From the NCBI GenBank assembly GCA_030268105.1, contig BSDZ01000116.1, positions 620,001-684,000 of the forward strand: a stretch of 64,000 nt of DNA. Direction: 5' to 3'. Made by a program: the position numbers and the translations under genes. This document shows, piece by piece, positions 1 through 11,147 of the stretch; position 1 is the stretch's first letter, and each line of letters starts with the position of its first letter. The notes beneath the pieces were generated by a model. That model did no database searches, was not told where the DNA came from, and saw only the letters and a program-made list of their open reading frames with translations. The DNA is from Volvox africanus (Eukaryota > Chlorophyta > Chlorophyceae > Chlamydomonadales > Volvocaceae).

Positions 1-3000
1 GATGCGCCGCAGCCCATCTCCTATAAGCGTGTAGATATACGTTAGGGTGGAAGAGCACTCCGGGTTTTGATTCGAAGGTGGCGTAAGCGCATGCAAGTCC
101 TCCAAAGGCGTCTAAATTTCATACACGTTAAATTAGCCTTTTATGTGGTGGATCGAAGTCTTCTCTTGAGTTTCTGGTTTGACATGGAGCAGTTAGGGTA
201 GGCAAACGGGCCATACGTAAGTTTACACATTAGGGGCTTCTAAGGAAAAAGACAATGATTTGATATACATCGCCTTTCTGATGTAAGGTATAAGAATTCA
301 TTTTGCCAACTGTATCGTCGTACTGCAGATAGGTCCTTGAAAATATTGTCACTTAGCGCATGAATTGCTTGAAATTTGTTACATATTCAAACTTTATATC
401 TCCCTATTACTACATCGTGAATACAACCATTCGTCGGGGGATCAGGACGATGAGCTGTTAGCGCAGTTGAAGGTCAGAAGAAGAGCGGACGCCCAATAAA
501 TGCCAGAGAAACCCCAACTTCGAGGAGAAGACTTCCCGAGGAGAAGGTACTTTTTTTCCGAACTGATATATAAGGTCGTGTGCGTATTGATGTGCTTGTG
601 TGTGTCTGTTCGCGTGCTTATGTGGAAGGGCTTAGACTACGGAAGGATGCGCTGAAGGGCAGTTCCAGCGGAAAGCTGCAGGATGGACGTCCGTGGTTGT
701 GACGTTAATAGTTGTCTGCGTAACTAAGTAGGTAATAATCCGATATCTGCCCTCCTGCTTACCTACCCTTCCTTGGCCTCTCTACCTGCCTACCAGTGTT
801 TTTTACCGTTTTTGTGAGTCTGATTTTGGGTAAAGTTCCGGGTAAACCAAATTTTTTCCGTTACGATGGTTACAAACTCACAATGGCGAAAAAGGATAGG
901 GGGCCTTTTGCGCCCCCTCAGAGCATGAAGCCCCTAGTACCACCTTGCCGCAGCTCTTGGAAGGTTCGCTTAATGGATGGCTCCCTCTCACTATTTGCTC
1001 TGTATGTCTGCACTTGTGGTTGCTGCTCACCACGTCACCAGGTGGAAAACTGGAAATGGTCTTAGTGTATGGACATGTGCTGAACTTCAAGAAGTCCTGG
1101 GCATACATGCACATGCGGAGGGCCATCAGGCTGGAGAACCCCACTGACCAGGTGGAACTGCTTGCCATTGACTATGAACTGACTTAATTAGCAAATTGCT
1201 CATTTGTCTTGGGAAGAGCAACAGCTTGGGGGGCCTTCTTATTGGCGTAAGTACATTCATACGTTTTCCGGGCAAAAGTGCCGCCTCTTCTGTGAAATCT
1301 ACCAGGCCTTTGGGCCCAGCGCCCCAGCAGTGGGAGGGGGACCTTGAACCAGGGCTAATATCTCGAAATTCTCTCAATACAATCGTTATATTCTATTAAA
1401 TGCAGATGATTTTGACGTATTTGGTCATACTCCCCATACACATCCCAGGACCGTACACCTCATATCATCCAACACAAGTTTAGGCTGGTCCCGACCAATT
1501 TTCCTGGTTACTGCTTCTGAAGTCCAAAATATGTTTTTGGTTCCGAAAAAGTAATTGGTCACTGAAAAAAACACTGCTGCCTACCGCCAACCCAAATAAA
1601 TGCAGCAAGCTCATCCAGCTTGCTGGGTGAAGGGCTTTCCGTGTTGCATCCAGACCAGGCTGCTGAGCTGCTGCATCTCCCACGCAGTTGGTCTGAAACA
1701 AAACATTTCCGGGTCAGCAGTACAAGGTTCTAGATTTCCAAGCGGTGACATGCTCATGCCAACTTAAAAGGCGGTCACCATGTGTAACCCAACGATCGTC
1801 TCCCATGACAGACAAGTGTCAGGGCGGTACGCATATCTGTTGGACCACAAGTTGCTTACAAATTGCATAAAAAAACATTCCACATCGCAAACTACCTGCA
1901 GCACCCATGTTTTTATGATTCAGAGCTTAAGCATTTATGAAATAAATAGGGCGGCGCTTGAAAGCCCTCTCCTCAGTATGGTGACCCGCCACACTGATCT
2001 CCGGCGGCTCCTCACCACTGCCCTCCATGATCCTGGCAGGTGTCTGAGCAGGGTGGAAGGGAGAAGGATAAGAGGGTGTGGTGGGTATGTGAGGATAGCA
2101 GGTGTATTTGTTAGCTCACAAGCAACATAAGGAAATTTGAATGTGATCCAGAGCTATGACTTTCATGGAAGGAAAAAGAGCAGCCTTAAAAGACCATCCA
2201 TTCATACAGCCCTGTGCTGCATACCTGGGCCTCAGTAGGCCGCTGCTCATCAACTGCATGGGGCTGGGCAACAATGGCAGCTGCCTCCATATGAGCTTTT
2301 GAATGGAGACCCTCCACGCTGGTCCCCGACTCATCATCATCCCTATCCATGCTGCTTGGTGCTAATGTGTGAGCAGGGATGCATAGAGTGAGCAAGGGGG
2401 AGGTGTGTTTAGGTTGGTGGATATGTTAGGCTGGCAGGTGTGCCTGTGAGCTCATAAACATATTGCATAGCATTGATATCCTATGCAAACATCTGCATAC
2501 AGGAGGGGACACACATGAGACTAGATGCCCTGGCCTGCTATAGTAGAGGAAGATGTTTGAGAAGAAAGATTTATTTTCTTATCATATGCTTCGACTTTCA
2601 ACTGGGCTCTTCGTTCCCCTGGAGGCATCCCGCCCTCGACTAAACATGCTCTCGGTGCATTTTCTTACCTCCCGCCTGCTACCTCCCTACCTCCCACCTG
2701 TCAACACCCACGCTATCCCTACCTTTCACGCTTCTGTTTCGCTTACCCTTGCTGGGTGCTGAAGAGATCTCTATCTCCCAGGGTGATCTTCACGACCAAC
2801 CGCGATTCGTGCACCATCCGGGGGCACCAATATCATCACCTCCCCACACGGCATCTATCCCAGTTAACCTGCGCGAACTTATCATCATCCGTGCGTTTTT
2901 AAGACAGTACAGATCCTGGCAATCCGTGCATATCAGCTGCGGAGGCAGCGGAGGCTGGGGCGGGCGGCTGAGGATGGAGCCGGTGGCTGAGGACACGGCA

Positions 3001-3262
3001 ATGATGCGGCGGCGGACTTGGCGGCGGTTGCGGTGGCGTAGGCTGCTGACGGCGAAGGTGGACATAGTTGAGCTGGGGAGCCCGACGCTGAGACAAAAGC
3101 TAAGTAGGCGGTACGGGGTTAAGAATGGGAGGGTAAGAGTGGACTGGGGTTTGAAGCGGGGCGGGGCGGCTGTTGATAAGTAGGTGAGGTGATTACTTTG
3201 ATTTACTACTTTGATTTCAAACCAATCTCTGACCTAAATGATAACTCACTCATTTTTGTGTC
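1..3262. other. Unassigned 5' stretch
   Basis: I recognise no conserved protein here on either strand. Open frames are short (at most 144 codons, at 2749-3183 on the plus strand) and arginine- or proline-rich, as expected from compositionally biased DNA. C+T-rich runs occur near 745-800 and 2660-2720. A TG-rich run lies near 585-630. The last 100 bases before 3263 would be the leader of the candidate mL53 gene. Confidence 0.5.
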
Positions 3263-3639
3263 ATGGGTAATGGGTCGCATGCTTTTGGCTTGTTCCGCTT
3301 GAAGCTGCGCCAGGTGAGCATCGTGTACGCGGCGCTAGACCCGTCCGCTGTGGCTGCGCTCTAATCATCAAGCAGGGTTTCAAAAGCGTCCTATTAGTTC
3401 AGAAGGTTGTTGACGAGCATACTCAATGCCGTCGCGGCGGTGAGTTTGCGAAAATACACGTTCCTGCTATCCAGCACTTCGGGAAGGAACATACACTCAT
3501 TCTCCCTCAGCCTGCACCGGACATATACGTCACTTCTTCTTCCAACGATGACTGGAGAACCGTCCCACTTGTTCTGCAGGATTTGTCCAGCCTGTCAGCC
3601 GCCAAGCCTATCATTGCTGCCAAGCCTTTCCTGCATTGA
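3263..3639 (+). CDS. Candidate mitochondrial ribosomal protein mL53-like, interrupted frame
   Basis: An ATG at 3263 opens a frame containing RLKLRQVSIVYAALDPSAV, which reads like the N-terminal beta strand and helix of mL53, a small protein of the mitochondrial large ribosomal subunit. This frame stops at 3362. A different frame, open from about 3310 to a TGA at 3637-3639, carries KSVLLVQKVVDEHTQ and FGKEHTLILPQP. That matches the expected second half of mL53 (strand, loop, then an FGDGxxHxLI-like segment). A splice from 3313 (CAG|GTGAGC) to about 3376 (AAGCAG|GGT) would join the frames in phase. It would, however, remove the family-like VSIVYAALDPSAV segment. An unseen small intron, or a one-base error near 3360, is the alternative. 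The family call rests on remembered family pattern, not an alignment, so it is tentative. Confidence 0.38.
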
Positions 3640-4282
3640 CTGACTTTGCATGCGTGCATCGACCGGAAAGCTGCCAACTGCACTTGACAATGTCTTTTCA
3701 ATGCAAGTTTCTCGTTCTGCCATTTGCCTTGCTTCCGGTGAGTATAGAACCGATCTGGTACATTATTTCGAACACGTCACACGTGCCAAGCTTGGCTTAG
3801 TGACACACTGACACAAAGTTCGGGTTTTTATCGCAGTGTGATCTCCACAGTGTCATATTCAGCCGATACATATGGGTGACTACTAAATGATTCGTAAGGC
3901 CTCGTAGTGGGTAGGTTGCCAGCACCACCAGCAACGGCCAACAATCAGTCCTATCTGCGTATGCGCACTAGGAATCCCTAATCACAAGATACAGAAGTCT
4001 CGGTGATCGGTGGAGAGAAGGTGCAGAGCGATGAAGTGGGAGCAATTGGCCAGGGCTAGCTAGGGCGTGGATTCTGCACAATCCATGCCCTCCTTCCTCC
4101 CCTCACTCAAAAGCATGTTGTTTGCTAAAACCGCAGTTCTAATTACCAAAACCAAACATGTTAACGCTGTGCAGGATTCGGAGTATACGATAAGTAATCA
4201 CGACACTAAATATGCACAACGCGACAGATTGAAGCCCTCCGACTGTCTATGAGTCCATCTGTTTGCACGTCAACTATTTGTA
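3640..4282. other. Spacer between candidate mL53 and bestrophin genes
   Basis: About 640 bases with no protein I can support. It would hold the 3' ends of two convergent genes: the mL53 candidate on the plus strand and the bestrophin on the minus strand. I see no repeat of note. Confidence 0.4.
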
Positions 4283-6615
4283 TCAATTTCTGTCTGAATT
4301 AATCTGCACCTGAACATTAAAACCTCCGTTGGAACCCTGCTGGCTTGAAGCTTGCGCGTAAACCAAATTGGTACCGCCATTTCCTGCCGCCTGCTGTGCT
4401 ATCGCTGGTAAAGCAGCGCTGGGATAGCTGCTTAACACCGGGGCGGACGACGGAAGCAATCGGGCAAGGCCCGCCTCCGCCAGTACTGTCTTGGTGTCGG
4501 CGTCGTCCTTCAGGGTGGCCATCACATCAGCCTGGATGCGATTGCAGATGACATCCAACGGCAAGATGCTGCAAAGCGATAAGGGAAACAGGGAGGCGTC
4601 CATGAGTGCGATAAGTATGTGCTGAGGGAGGGGGAGAGGATGAGGGCGCAAAAGCCAAATTGAAGAGCACTGCAGAACAGGTCCACCAGCCAGACTGCTT
4701 TAAAAAACCAATTTCACTTCTGTTTTTTCACTCATTTTCGGATATCGGACGGCCGTTCACCCCTTCCCAAAGCTTATTCCACGACCTACGGAAGTTGTCC
4801 CCTCCTAACCTTTTGTCCCCGTACCCTCCATGTCTATAACCTCCATTACCCCGCCCTCGTCATTTGACCCCCCTGCGCCACCAGAGGCCCTCAGTAACCT
4901 CCTTTACCTTCTCCCCTCCCCTCCCCAGCGTATCTCTTGGATTTCAGAAATACAACATCCAATTTGGCCCCACACCTCCTCCCTCTATCATTCCCCCTCC
5001 TCTCTCCCTGCACCTGTCCCTTACCCGAACGGCTCCTCGCACTGAACACCGATTTCCTCAATACCGCACAGCACCGCCGCAATGCCCGAGCACAACGGCA
5101 CCACGCCCCATCCCACCGAGGGGTACAGCGCTAAGGGTAACAGGGTCAGCCAGGCGAACAGGAAGCGGGCTGTGTGGCGGGTGTAGGAGACCGGGATGGG
5201 GGCGCGCAGCAGACGCTCGCAGCCTCCGAGGACGTCGTGAAAGAAAGTAAGATTGTTGCTCATCTGCATCTGATGAATGGAGCTCATCGGCACAGACTGA
5301 ATGATCTGTAGTGGGCGGGGAAGGGTGGGCAGTCGGGGAAATCCACATGCCTGGTTACATCAGAGAGTTTTCAAACGCAAGGTATCACGTATGCAGTCCT
5401 TGCATGCATTAGAGACGACGAGGATAGGGGTGGTGTGGAAGGTGGACAACAGATTAATAAGAGATGGTGGTGGTTATGGGTGGAAAATAAGAGGGAAGGT
5501 AGAGGACGGCTGGGAATAAATACCGACAGTGCCTTCATGAGCACATTGATTAGATACATGAGGTGGGTTAACATGATCCTTCTGATGGCGACAGAGCCAG
5601 AGGGCGTGCGGTGTGCGTTAGAACACGGCCGCAAACTTTGCCCGCCACTTTGTCATCCCGCTTTCAATTACTTCCCTCTTTCCCTGCGCCTCCCTCCCTC
5701 TCCCTCCTGAGCCCCAAGCGTACCTGGCTGATCGCGTGGATCGCGCGGACCGGCCGGTGCTGGCTCTTGGCCAGCATCTCCAATTCAGCGGGTGTCAATA
5801 TGTTCTTCAGCTCGCTCTCCAGCGTCACTTCGGGCTGGAAGTGGATCCGCAATGCCCGGGCGAAGGCCACCGTCCATCTCGCCAGTGCTTTCTTTGCCTC
5901 TATCTGGTCATCAGGAAAGCAGGTAGCGCCCTGGCGCATGATGTCGCGACTGCGATTCAGCAGGCCGCCCCACATCTTGCGCGCTTCATCCCAGCGCCCG
6001 TAGCTGGAGTTAGTACGGAAGACCAGCAATAGGGACAGCGCGACGCTGGTGTTGGAGATGAAGGCACTGCAGGAGGCGTTGGGGGAGATCGACGGGAGGG
6101 CCTCCGGCAGCAGGTGCTGGTCATACGAGGTGCCGTAAGCAGCGACCAGCGTGGCGACTAGGGTCACCCAAGAAATGGCGGGAAGCGCATTTTGCAAGAT
6201 GTGCGACCTGAGGCAGAAGTACATGCAGAAGGATGGTCAAGACCTGTGGCGTGGGATGGTGGCAAGTTTCGACTAACACTAGGCACATTGGTGACTTCAA
6301 GCCAGAAGCACAGAACTTACTGGGAGAGTTGGAAGAGGCGCTCAATGAAACGATATGGGCTGCGGTGCTTTTGCCATTGCGGGAAGTCATACACCTGCAC
6401 AGTGATCGACGTGCGACTAAGGGACCTTTCCACCGGAGTGCAGTATGCATGATAGCGGCGGAAGAACAAGTATCATAATATTTGCAAGTATCAAAGAAAG
6501 GTAGAGATCGCACCGTGCGCCAGTACCGACGAGCTTCCTCACTCCGCGGTAAAGGGCTGACAGTTCCAGACTGGGAAGAAAGCGTCCCAAGCGGGTTTGA
6601 CTGCGACGGCGACAT
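4283..6615 (-). CDS. Bestrophin-like (UPF0187) anion channel
   Basis: Five exons on the minus strand, 6615-6514, 6394-6321, 6207-5724, 5305-5025 and 4568-4283, join in phase to encode 408 residues. The product belongs to the bestrophin/UPF0187 family of pentameric chloride or bicarbonate channels. In algae and plants these usually sit in the thylakoid or another internal membrane. Diagnostic features are DFPQWQKHRSPYR near the N-terminus, FRTNSSYGRWDEARKMWGG in the conserved central segment, and IPVSYTRHTARFL followed by hydrophobic helices. An IEEIGVQCEEPFG segment, spanning the last intron, then leads into LPLDVICNRIQADV. An in-frame TGA two codons before the ATG at 6615 supports the start. 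The first 34 residues are Ser/Pro-rich and could be a targeting peptide, but this is not a clear transit sequence. The last ~60 residues are Ala/Gln/Gly-rich, as in many algal members. Channel selectivity cannot be read from the sequence. Confidence 0.92.
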
Positions 6616-8519
6616 AGTTCAAAATACTATCAGCCTCCGTGATAAGATTGGACCTGCCTTTCACTTGCCGACCAATGCTAAACAGTTTCAATGAAGGACA
6701 GGCCGACCTACCTGGATAGGTGCGTTAGGGTCTTTTGACGCATTTGCAACCGTGGTAACAAGCTTGCGTGAGAGGTAAGCGGAACGCAAGCCAAATGGAC
6801 GCTTGCCAGTGCCGAGAAGATAATGCGCTTTGACTTGCATGCTTATCTATCTTGCTTAAAAACCAACGTCCATACAACGAACCTTATATTATGGCACACG
6901 CTTGTTTTCCTGGTAGGAATCTCATAAATAATATCTTTTAAATCTTGCGGGCGCAGACCCTCCAACCTGCTGCTAACCGTAGATTCAGACCTACTCTACT
7001 ACTAAGTACTAGCGCTCTAAGCCCGTATTATATTTGTATAAATGTTTATAAGTGTATGTCTGTAAAAGAATGCCCAGAATATACTGCTCATTATGTCTCA
7101 TTTTTGCATTGCACAGCGCAGACCTAGACGGCTTTAGTGCACCTTATAGCTACACGCGACATAACTAGCTAATAACTGCATGCGGCACAGGAAAGTTGCT
7201 CCACGGGGTAATTTAAAGCAAGCGTGGTTCGACCCAATCATAGACACGATCTTAAACCCTCTATCACCCACTCGCCACCATGGAGAAGGCCGCTGCATAA
7301 CAGCAACCCGCCTAAGATAACGTCAGAAGCTTAATCAATTACGGCTCAGCACGAGAATTAACAGCATTCAGTGCTATTCTGCACGAACGGACCTTTAAGC
7401 GGCCAGCGATGGTCAACCCCCCAAATTAGGTAGGTAAAACAATTGACAGGAGCAAAGCCCCTGCACGAGCACAGCAAGTGAGGAAAGGAGGGGAATTCAA
7501 GACGCGCCCGGCTCTTCACGGCTGTTAGCAGCGACTGGCAGCACTGGCCCCACTGGCCAGCACAGGCATATCGTTGCCGCCTGCTTTCTGTCAGTCCAAA
7601 GCTGAGCTTCAGAAGGCTTCATATAATACACTTGGAATCCTCGTCCAATTGATAAGCGAAAACCAAAAGCCAAATGACAAAAAATATCTTACGTTTAACT
7701 TCGACCCTGAAGCGCAGCCTCGCCAACTCCCTCCCCCAGCTCCGTGCTCCTCCACGCACTGATGTAACGAAGCTGCAACCGTAAGCGCAACAGCACAGTA
7801 ACCGCACGCTAATTCTCAGCGAGCAAGAATGGGCCACGGGCGGCGGGAACACGGACGACCGAATAGCAGGAGGCAGAAGGGACCGCCGGGGCGGAGAGCT
7901 GCTGAGGGTCGAATAATCAGCGACGAGGATACTTGCAAGTTGTAACTGATCATATTGATTGACAACACAAACATAACAACATTGAGCCGTAGTCCCCTTT
8001 CACTCTCAGCTGCTAGCAGCCTTACTCAGCGCGAATCTAACCCCCCCAGGAGTGACCACGTACACAGAGACGTAATCACGTAACAACCCGCAGCCGTGGC
8101 TTCAGGAACAACTCCTTCGAGAACCTTCCCACCAGCAGCGCGATAACATGAACATCCCCGTCGCCGCTGCCGCTGGCTTGCTGCTCCAGTCGCTGCCCTT
8201 CTGCAACAGCTGTTGCTTTACTGCTCTAGTCGCAATTACCGCTTAACCGCGGTTGCTAACCACCAACCACCAACATACCTGCCTCTAGATGGCCGTGATA
8301 CCTTCCCTAACTTCTCTTCGCCAAAACGACATGCGAAAGCCGGCACTTACAATTGTTATGTCGGCTGACGAAAGCGACGATTGATCGATGGAACGCAATT
8401 TCCCGACGTAGGGCCAAATATAAACCTTGGGCCTAATCGTATCTTATCGCCTGGGCCCCGTTTCTTCGCTGTGGGCGTCTAACGGCGCCCATCAGGGCCT
8501 ACGAGTACGGCAGTTCAAA
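6616..8519. other. Unassigned intergenic stretch
   Basis: About 1.9 kb between the bestrophin start and the 3' end of the HExxH gene. No open frame exceeds 80 codons convincingly and I recognise no product. Codons for any exon here would have to be short and are not supported. The bestrophin promoter should lie at its left end. Confidence 0.45.
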
Positions 8520-10094
8520 TTATCGCCAGGAGCCGGGTGGAAAGGATGCCTGGGGGGAGGGAGAGGAGGAAGATGAGGGGGAGGAGTTGGCAGTGGCGCG
8601 GTGAAAAGGCCGAGTGGCTTCTTGGTGGATGATGGGTAAAGGTTATTTGAACTCCCAGCCCCCTTGCAAGCCCCTTGAGGTTGGATGACGAATAAATCAC
8701 CTGCAGCTGCTGCTGCGCGTCTGCCAGATCCATACCGAAGAAGTTCGACTTCTCGGTCACCAGGTACGCCTGGAATTCGTCCACGTGTGCGACCGCGTCG
8801 TACTTGAGACGGTTGAGAAACGACATAACCGCATCTCTCTGTGCCGACGTGAGTGCGCCACTCCACACCTGCGCCGTACATCCAAGAGCTACGAAAAGGA
8901 CGCCGAGCCAATATATGCCATCCAAGTCTCCTGATCTCAGACGGCAAAAATGCCAGTAGCTGTTGAGAACAGAACGAATATCGCGGTGCTGCTTACTGGG
9001 AACCAAGCTGCTATATACGCTGTATACGTACCTGCATCACTGTGCTTTTGTACGATTGATCCAGGTAATACCGGGCGTGGCACATTTCATGATGAATTGA
9101 ATGCGCATCGCCGTCGAGGGTGGCGATGACGTACTTGACCTGTACGGCAGATAGTGATCAGAATTCCCCAAGCCAGTCCCTACTAGCCATGTCAGGGCAA
9201 TTAAGCGACAATGCAGTGTTTAGCGGTAAATAGGTAGTAAACATATAGTCCCGGCGGCCGTGGCTGGGCATATCTGTGTGCGTGCGTGTGTGAGCGAGAG
9301 AGAGCCCCCGTTACCTCATCACCCGAAAGGCGGATGCTGTCATGCCTGCAAGGAAAACCCAACGCACAGACCAGTGCCCCCTTTCCATACTTGCTCCCTC
9401 TCCTATCTTCCTTTCCGTCTTCCTCCCGTCCACAACACTGCACCACGTGCCATTGGACAAACGAAGTGCACCCCAGCGTCCTCTGGAGATCCATGCGGGT
9501 AATCCATTCCCTGGCGGTGACCTGGGTCAGCCGAGGCGGCGCAAGGTGGAGGTCGATTTCGCCATACGATGACCCCCATCTGTCCACCCGTCACTCCCTA
9601 TACCCTGTCTTGTCCACCAAACCCTTGAGCCCCGGTAACGATATTACGTAAGCTGCCCTTCGGTGTCTCTTCCTACTGTGTGTTGCCACCCGCCAGTGGT
9701 TGGCTCGGCATATCGGAACGTCTCACGACCCTCACTGCCGCACCTGCTTGTGCAGGCCGCAGGTTTTACGGAAGGCCACGTGGTCCTTGGCGGTGTCCGA
9801 AAGAGCGAAGTTGTGCCCCAAGCGGTTGGCGATGACCCCCTCCATAGCGTTGCTGATGGGGTCCAGGAGGACATTCATGGAGTCTCGACGTCGAAAACGC
9901 ATGAGGGCAACACACCCCTCGCGAATTTCCAAGCTGTAGGAGCCGCCGCCGCCTCCGGAAGCAGTGACGTTGCCGCCCCTGGAAGCCGCAGCGGCTATTC
10001 CACTTCCGACCTTTTTGGTGCCGCTTCTGTCCGCCGTTTCCTGCTTGGAGTACCCACCGATGCCGCCACCGCTTACTTTGCTGATTTTACCCAT
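8520..10094 (-). CDS. Unknown protein with HExxH metalloprotease-like motif
   Basis: Supported minus-strand exons are 10094-9736, one starting at 9579 with its 3' end unresolved (about 9515-9440), 9139-9032, 8868-8701 and 8549-8520. Exon 1 may instead end at 9744. The N-terminal ~60 residues are Gly/Ser-rich. They are followed by a basic segment with SMNVLLDPISNAMEG and RLGHNFALSDTAKDHVAFR. The next exon reads EIDLHLAPPRLTQ. The third carries YVIATLDGDAHSIHHEMCHA, in which HEMCH fits the zinc-binding HExxH pattern. The fourth contains HVDEFQAYL about 60 residues later, where the glutamate could be a third zinc ligand as in gluzincins. I know of no named family with confidence. A metallopeptidase or a metal-binding non-enzyme are both possible. 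The protein would be roughly 250-260 residues. No signal peptide or membrane helix is seen. Confidence 0.72.
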
Positions 10095-10904
10095 TTGCGA
10101 TTGAAATTTTCAACGAAATGCAATGCAAAGCAGTCAACGTGATTTATTTTGGTCGTTAATTGACTAGAAAAAGTTATGCAGTTACGACCCTCTCTTCCTT
10201 CGACACATCAGACTACCGCAGTCCATAAACCATTAATTAAGAAGGTCTTTATAAATTGCAGCACAAACATGGTGAAAGGCAGTTGAATTCACGCGCGCTG
10301 CAACCCTTTAGTGCGCAATAATAGATAGCTTGAATATTACACCATTGCTGACAAAATCTCAAAGCTCGTCATTCATCAATGTTCGTCGTAAAAAATTCAT
10401 AGCTGCGTGAAGATCTGATGTCCAAACTTGAAATTTTCTTCCCAAACAGCCGTACACATCCCTCTGATACGGGTTTGATAGAGAACGAGTTGACTTATCG
10501 GTTAAATTCGAGATTATAATAAAAGCGTCCAAAGAGCTTGAATATTCGCATCGTCCATTAAACTGCGGAAACGAAGACCGTGCTGTGCTCAACCTCTCAA
10601 TAAACGTCGTCCTTGCCTGTCTCATAGAGGCATACTGCCCAATCTCTCCATCTCTCTATCGAAGGCGGTTCTTAACAGCAGCCTGCAACCTAAATCTGTC
10701 TTGTAGCACCTGTGTGCAGCAAAACCACTGGCTTGTACGTGAACCCCCAACAATCACAATTGTGAATCTTTTCAGTCCGCAGTCCTTTTTCCAAGTCTCG
10801 TCCGCACGATGAGGTTACCAGGATGACTTCCGGGTATAGCCTCCTTGCCCGTCCAGAAATCATCGGGTGTTTAATGGCAAGAAATATCCGCCTTGTCCGC
10901 TCAA
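10095..10904. other. Spacer upstream of HExxH gene and downstream of SPC12
   Basis: Two minus-strand genes flank this 810-base stretch, so it should hold the SPC12 3' end and the HExxH gene promoter. An 88-codon minus-strand frame (10359-10625) is AT-rich and has no recognisable domain. I do not call it a gene. Confidence 0.4.
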
Positions 10905-11147
10905 TTACGCCCGCTTAGCTGTCTCTGTATTTGGGTTCAAGGGCGGTAACCACTTCCAATTGTGACGATCGTAGAGGGACCAATTTGGTATGACCAGAAG
11001 CATAGCGGCAAGCAATGCAACTCCGTTCGTATAGACCATTGCTCTGAAGTTGCCACTTGCATAGCCCCATATGAAGCTACTGGCTGCAGCGAACACAACA
11101 ATCAGGAAGAGCAAGTGCTCCGCGCGTTTTTGGCCTTCAAAATCCAT
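10905..11147 (-). CDS. SPCS1: Signal peptidase complex subunit 1 (SPC12)
   Basis: A single-exon gene of 80 codons. The start MDFEGQKRAEHLLFLIVVF is nearly diagnostic for SPC12/SPCS1, which begins MDFxGQKLAE in animals and plants. Two hydrophobic segments follow (about residues 13-31 and 36-54), separated by WGYASGNF. The family's conserved VIPNWSLYDRHNWKWLPP segment lies on the cytosolic C-terminal side. The length is normal for the family. SPC12 is a non-catalytic membrane subunit of the endoplasmic reticulum signal peptidase complex; it helps the complex tell signal peptides from membrane anchors. It is the only intronless gene in the window that I can name. Its neighbours on both sides are on the same strand but functionally unrelated. 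Confidence 0.93.
   Translation of the reverse strand: MDFEGQKRAEHLLFLIVVFAAASSFIWGYASGNFRAMVYTNGVALLAAMLLVIPNWSLYDRHNWKWLPPLNPNTETAKRA

Noticed and set aside
3407..3643. 78-codon plus-strand frame inside the mL53 candidate
   Set aside because: The Ser/Leu-rich reading matches nothing. The overlapping frame with VLLVQKVVDEHTQ and FGKEHTLIL is the one that resembles a known family.
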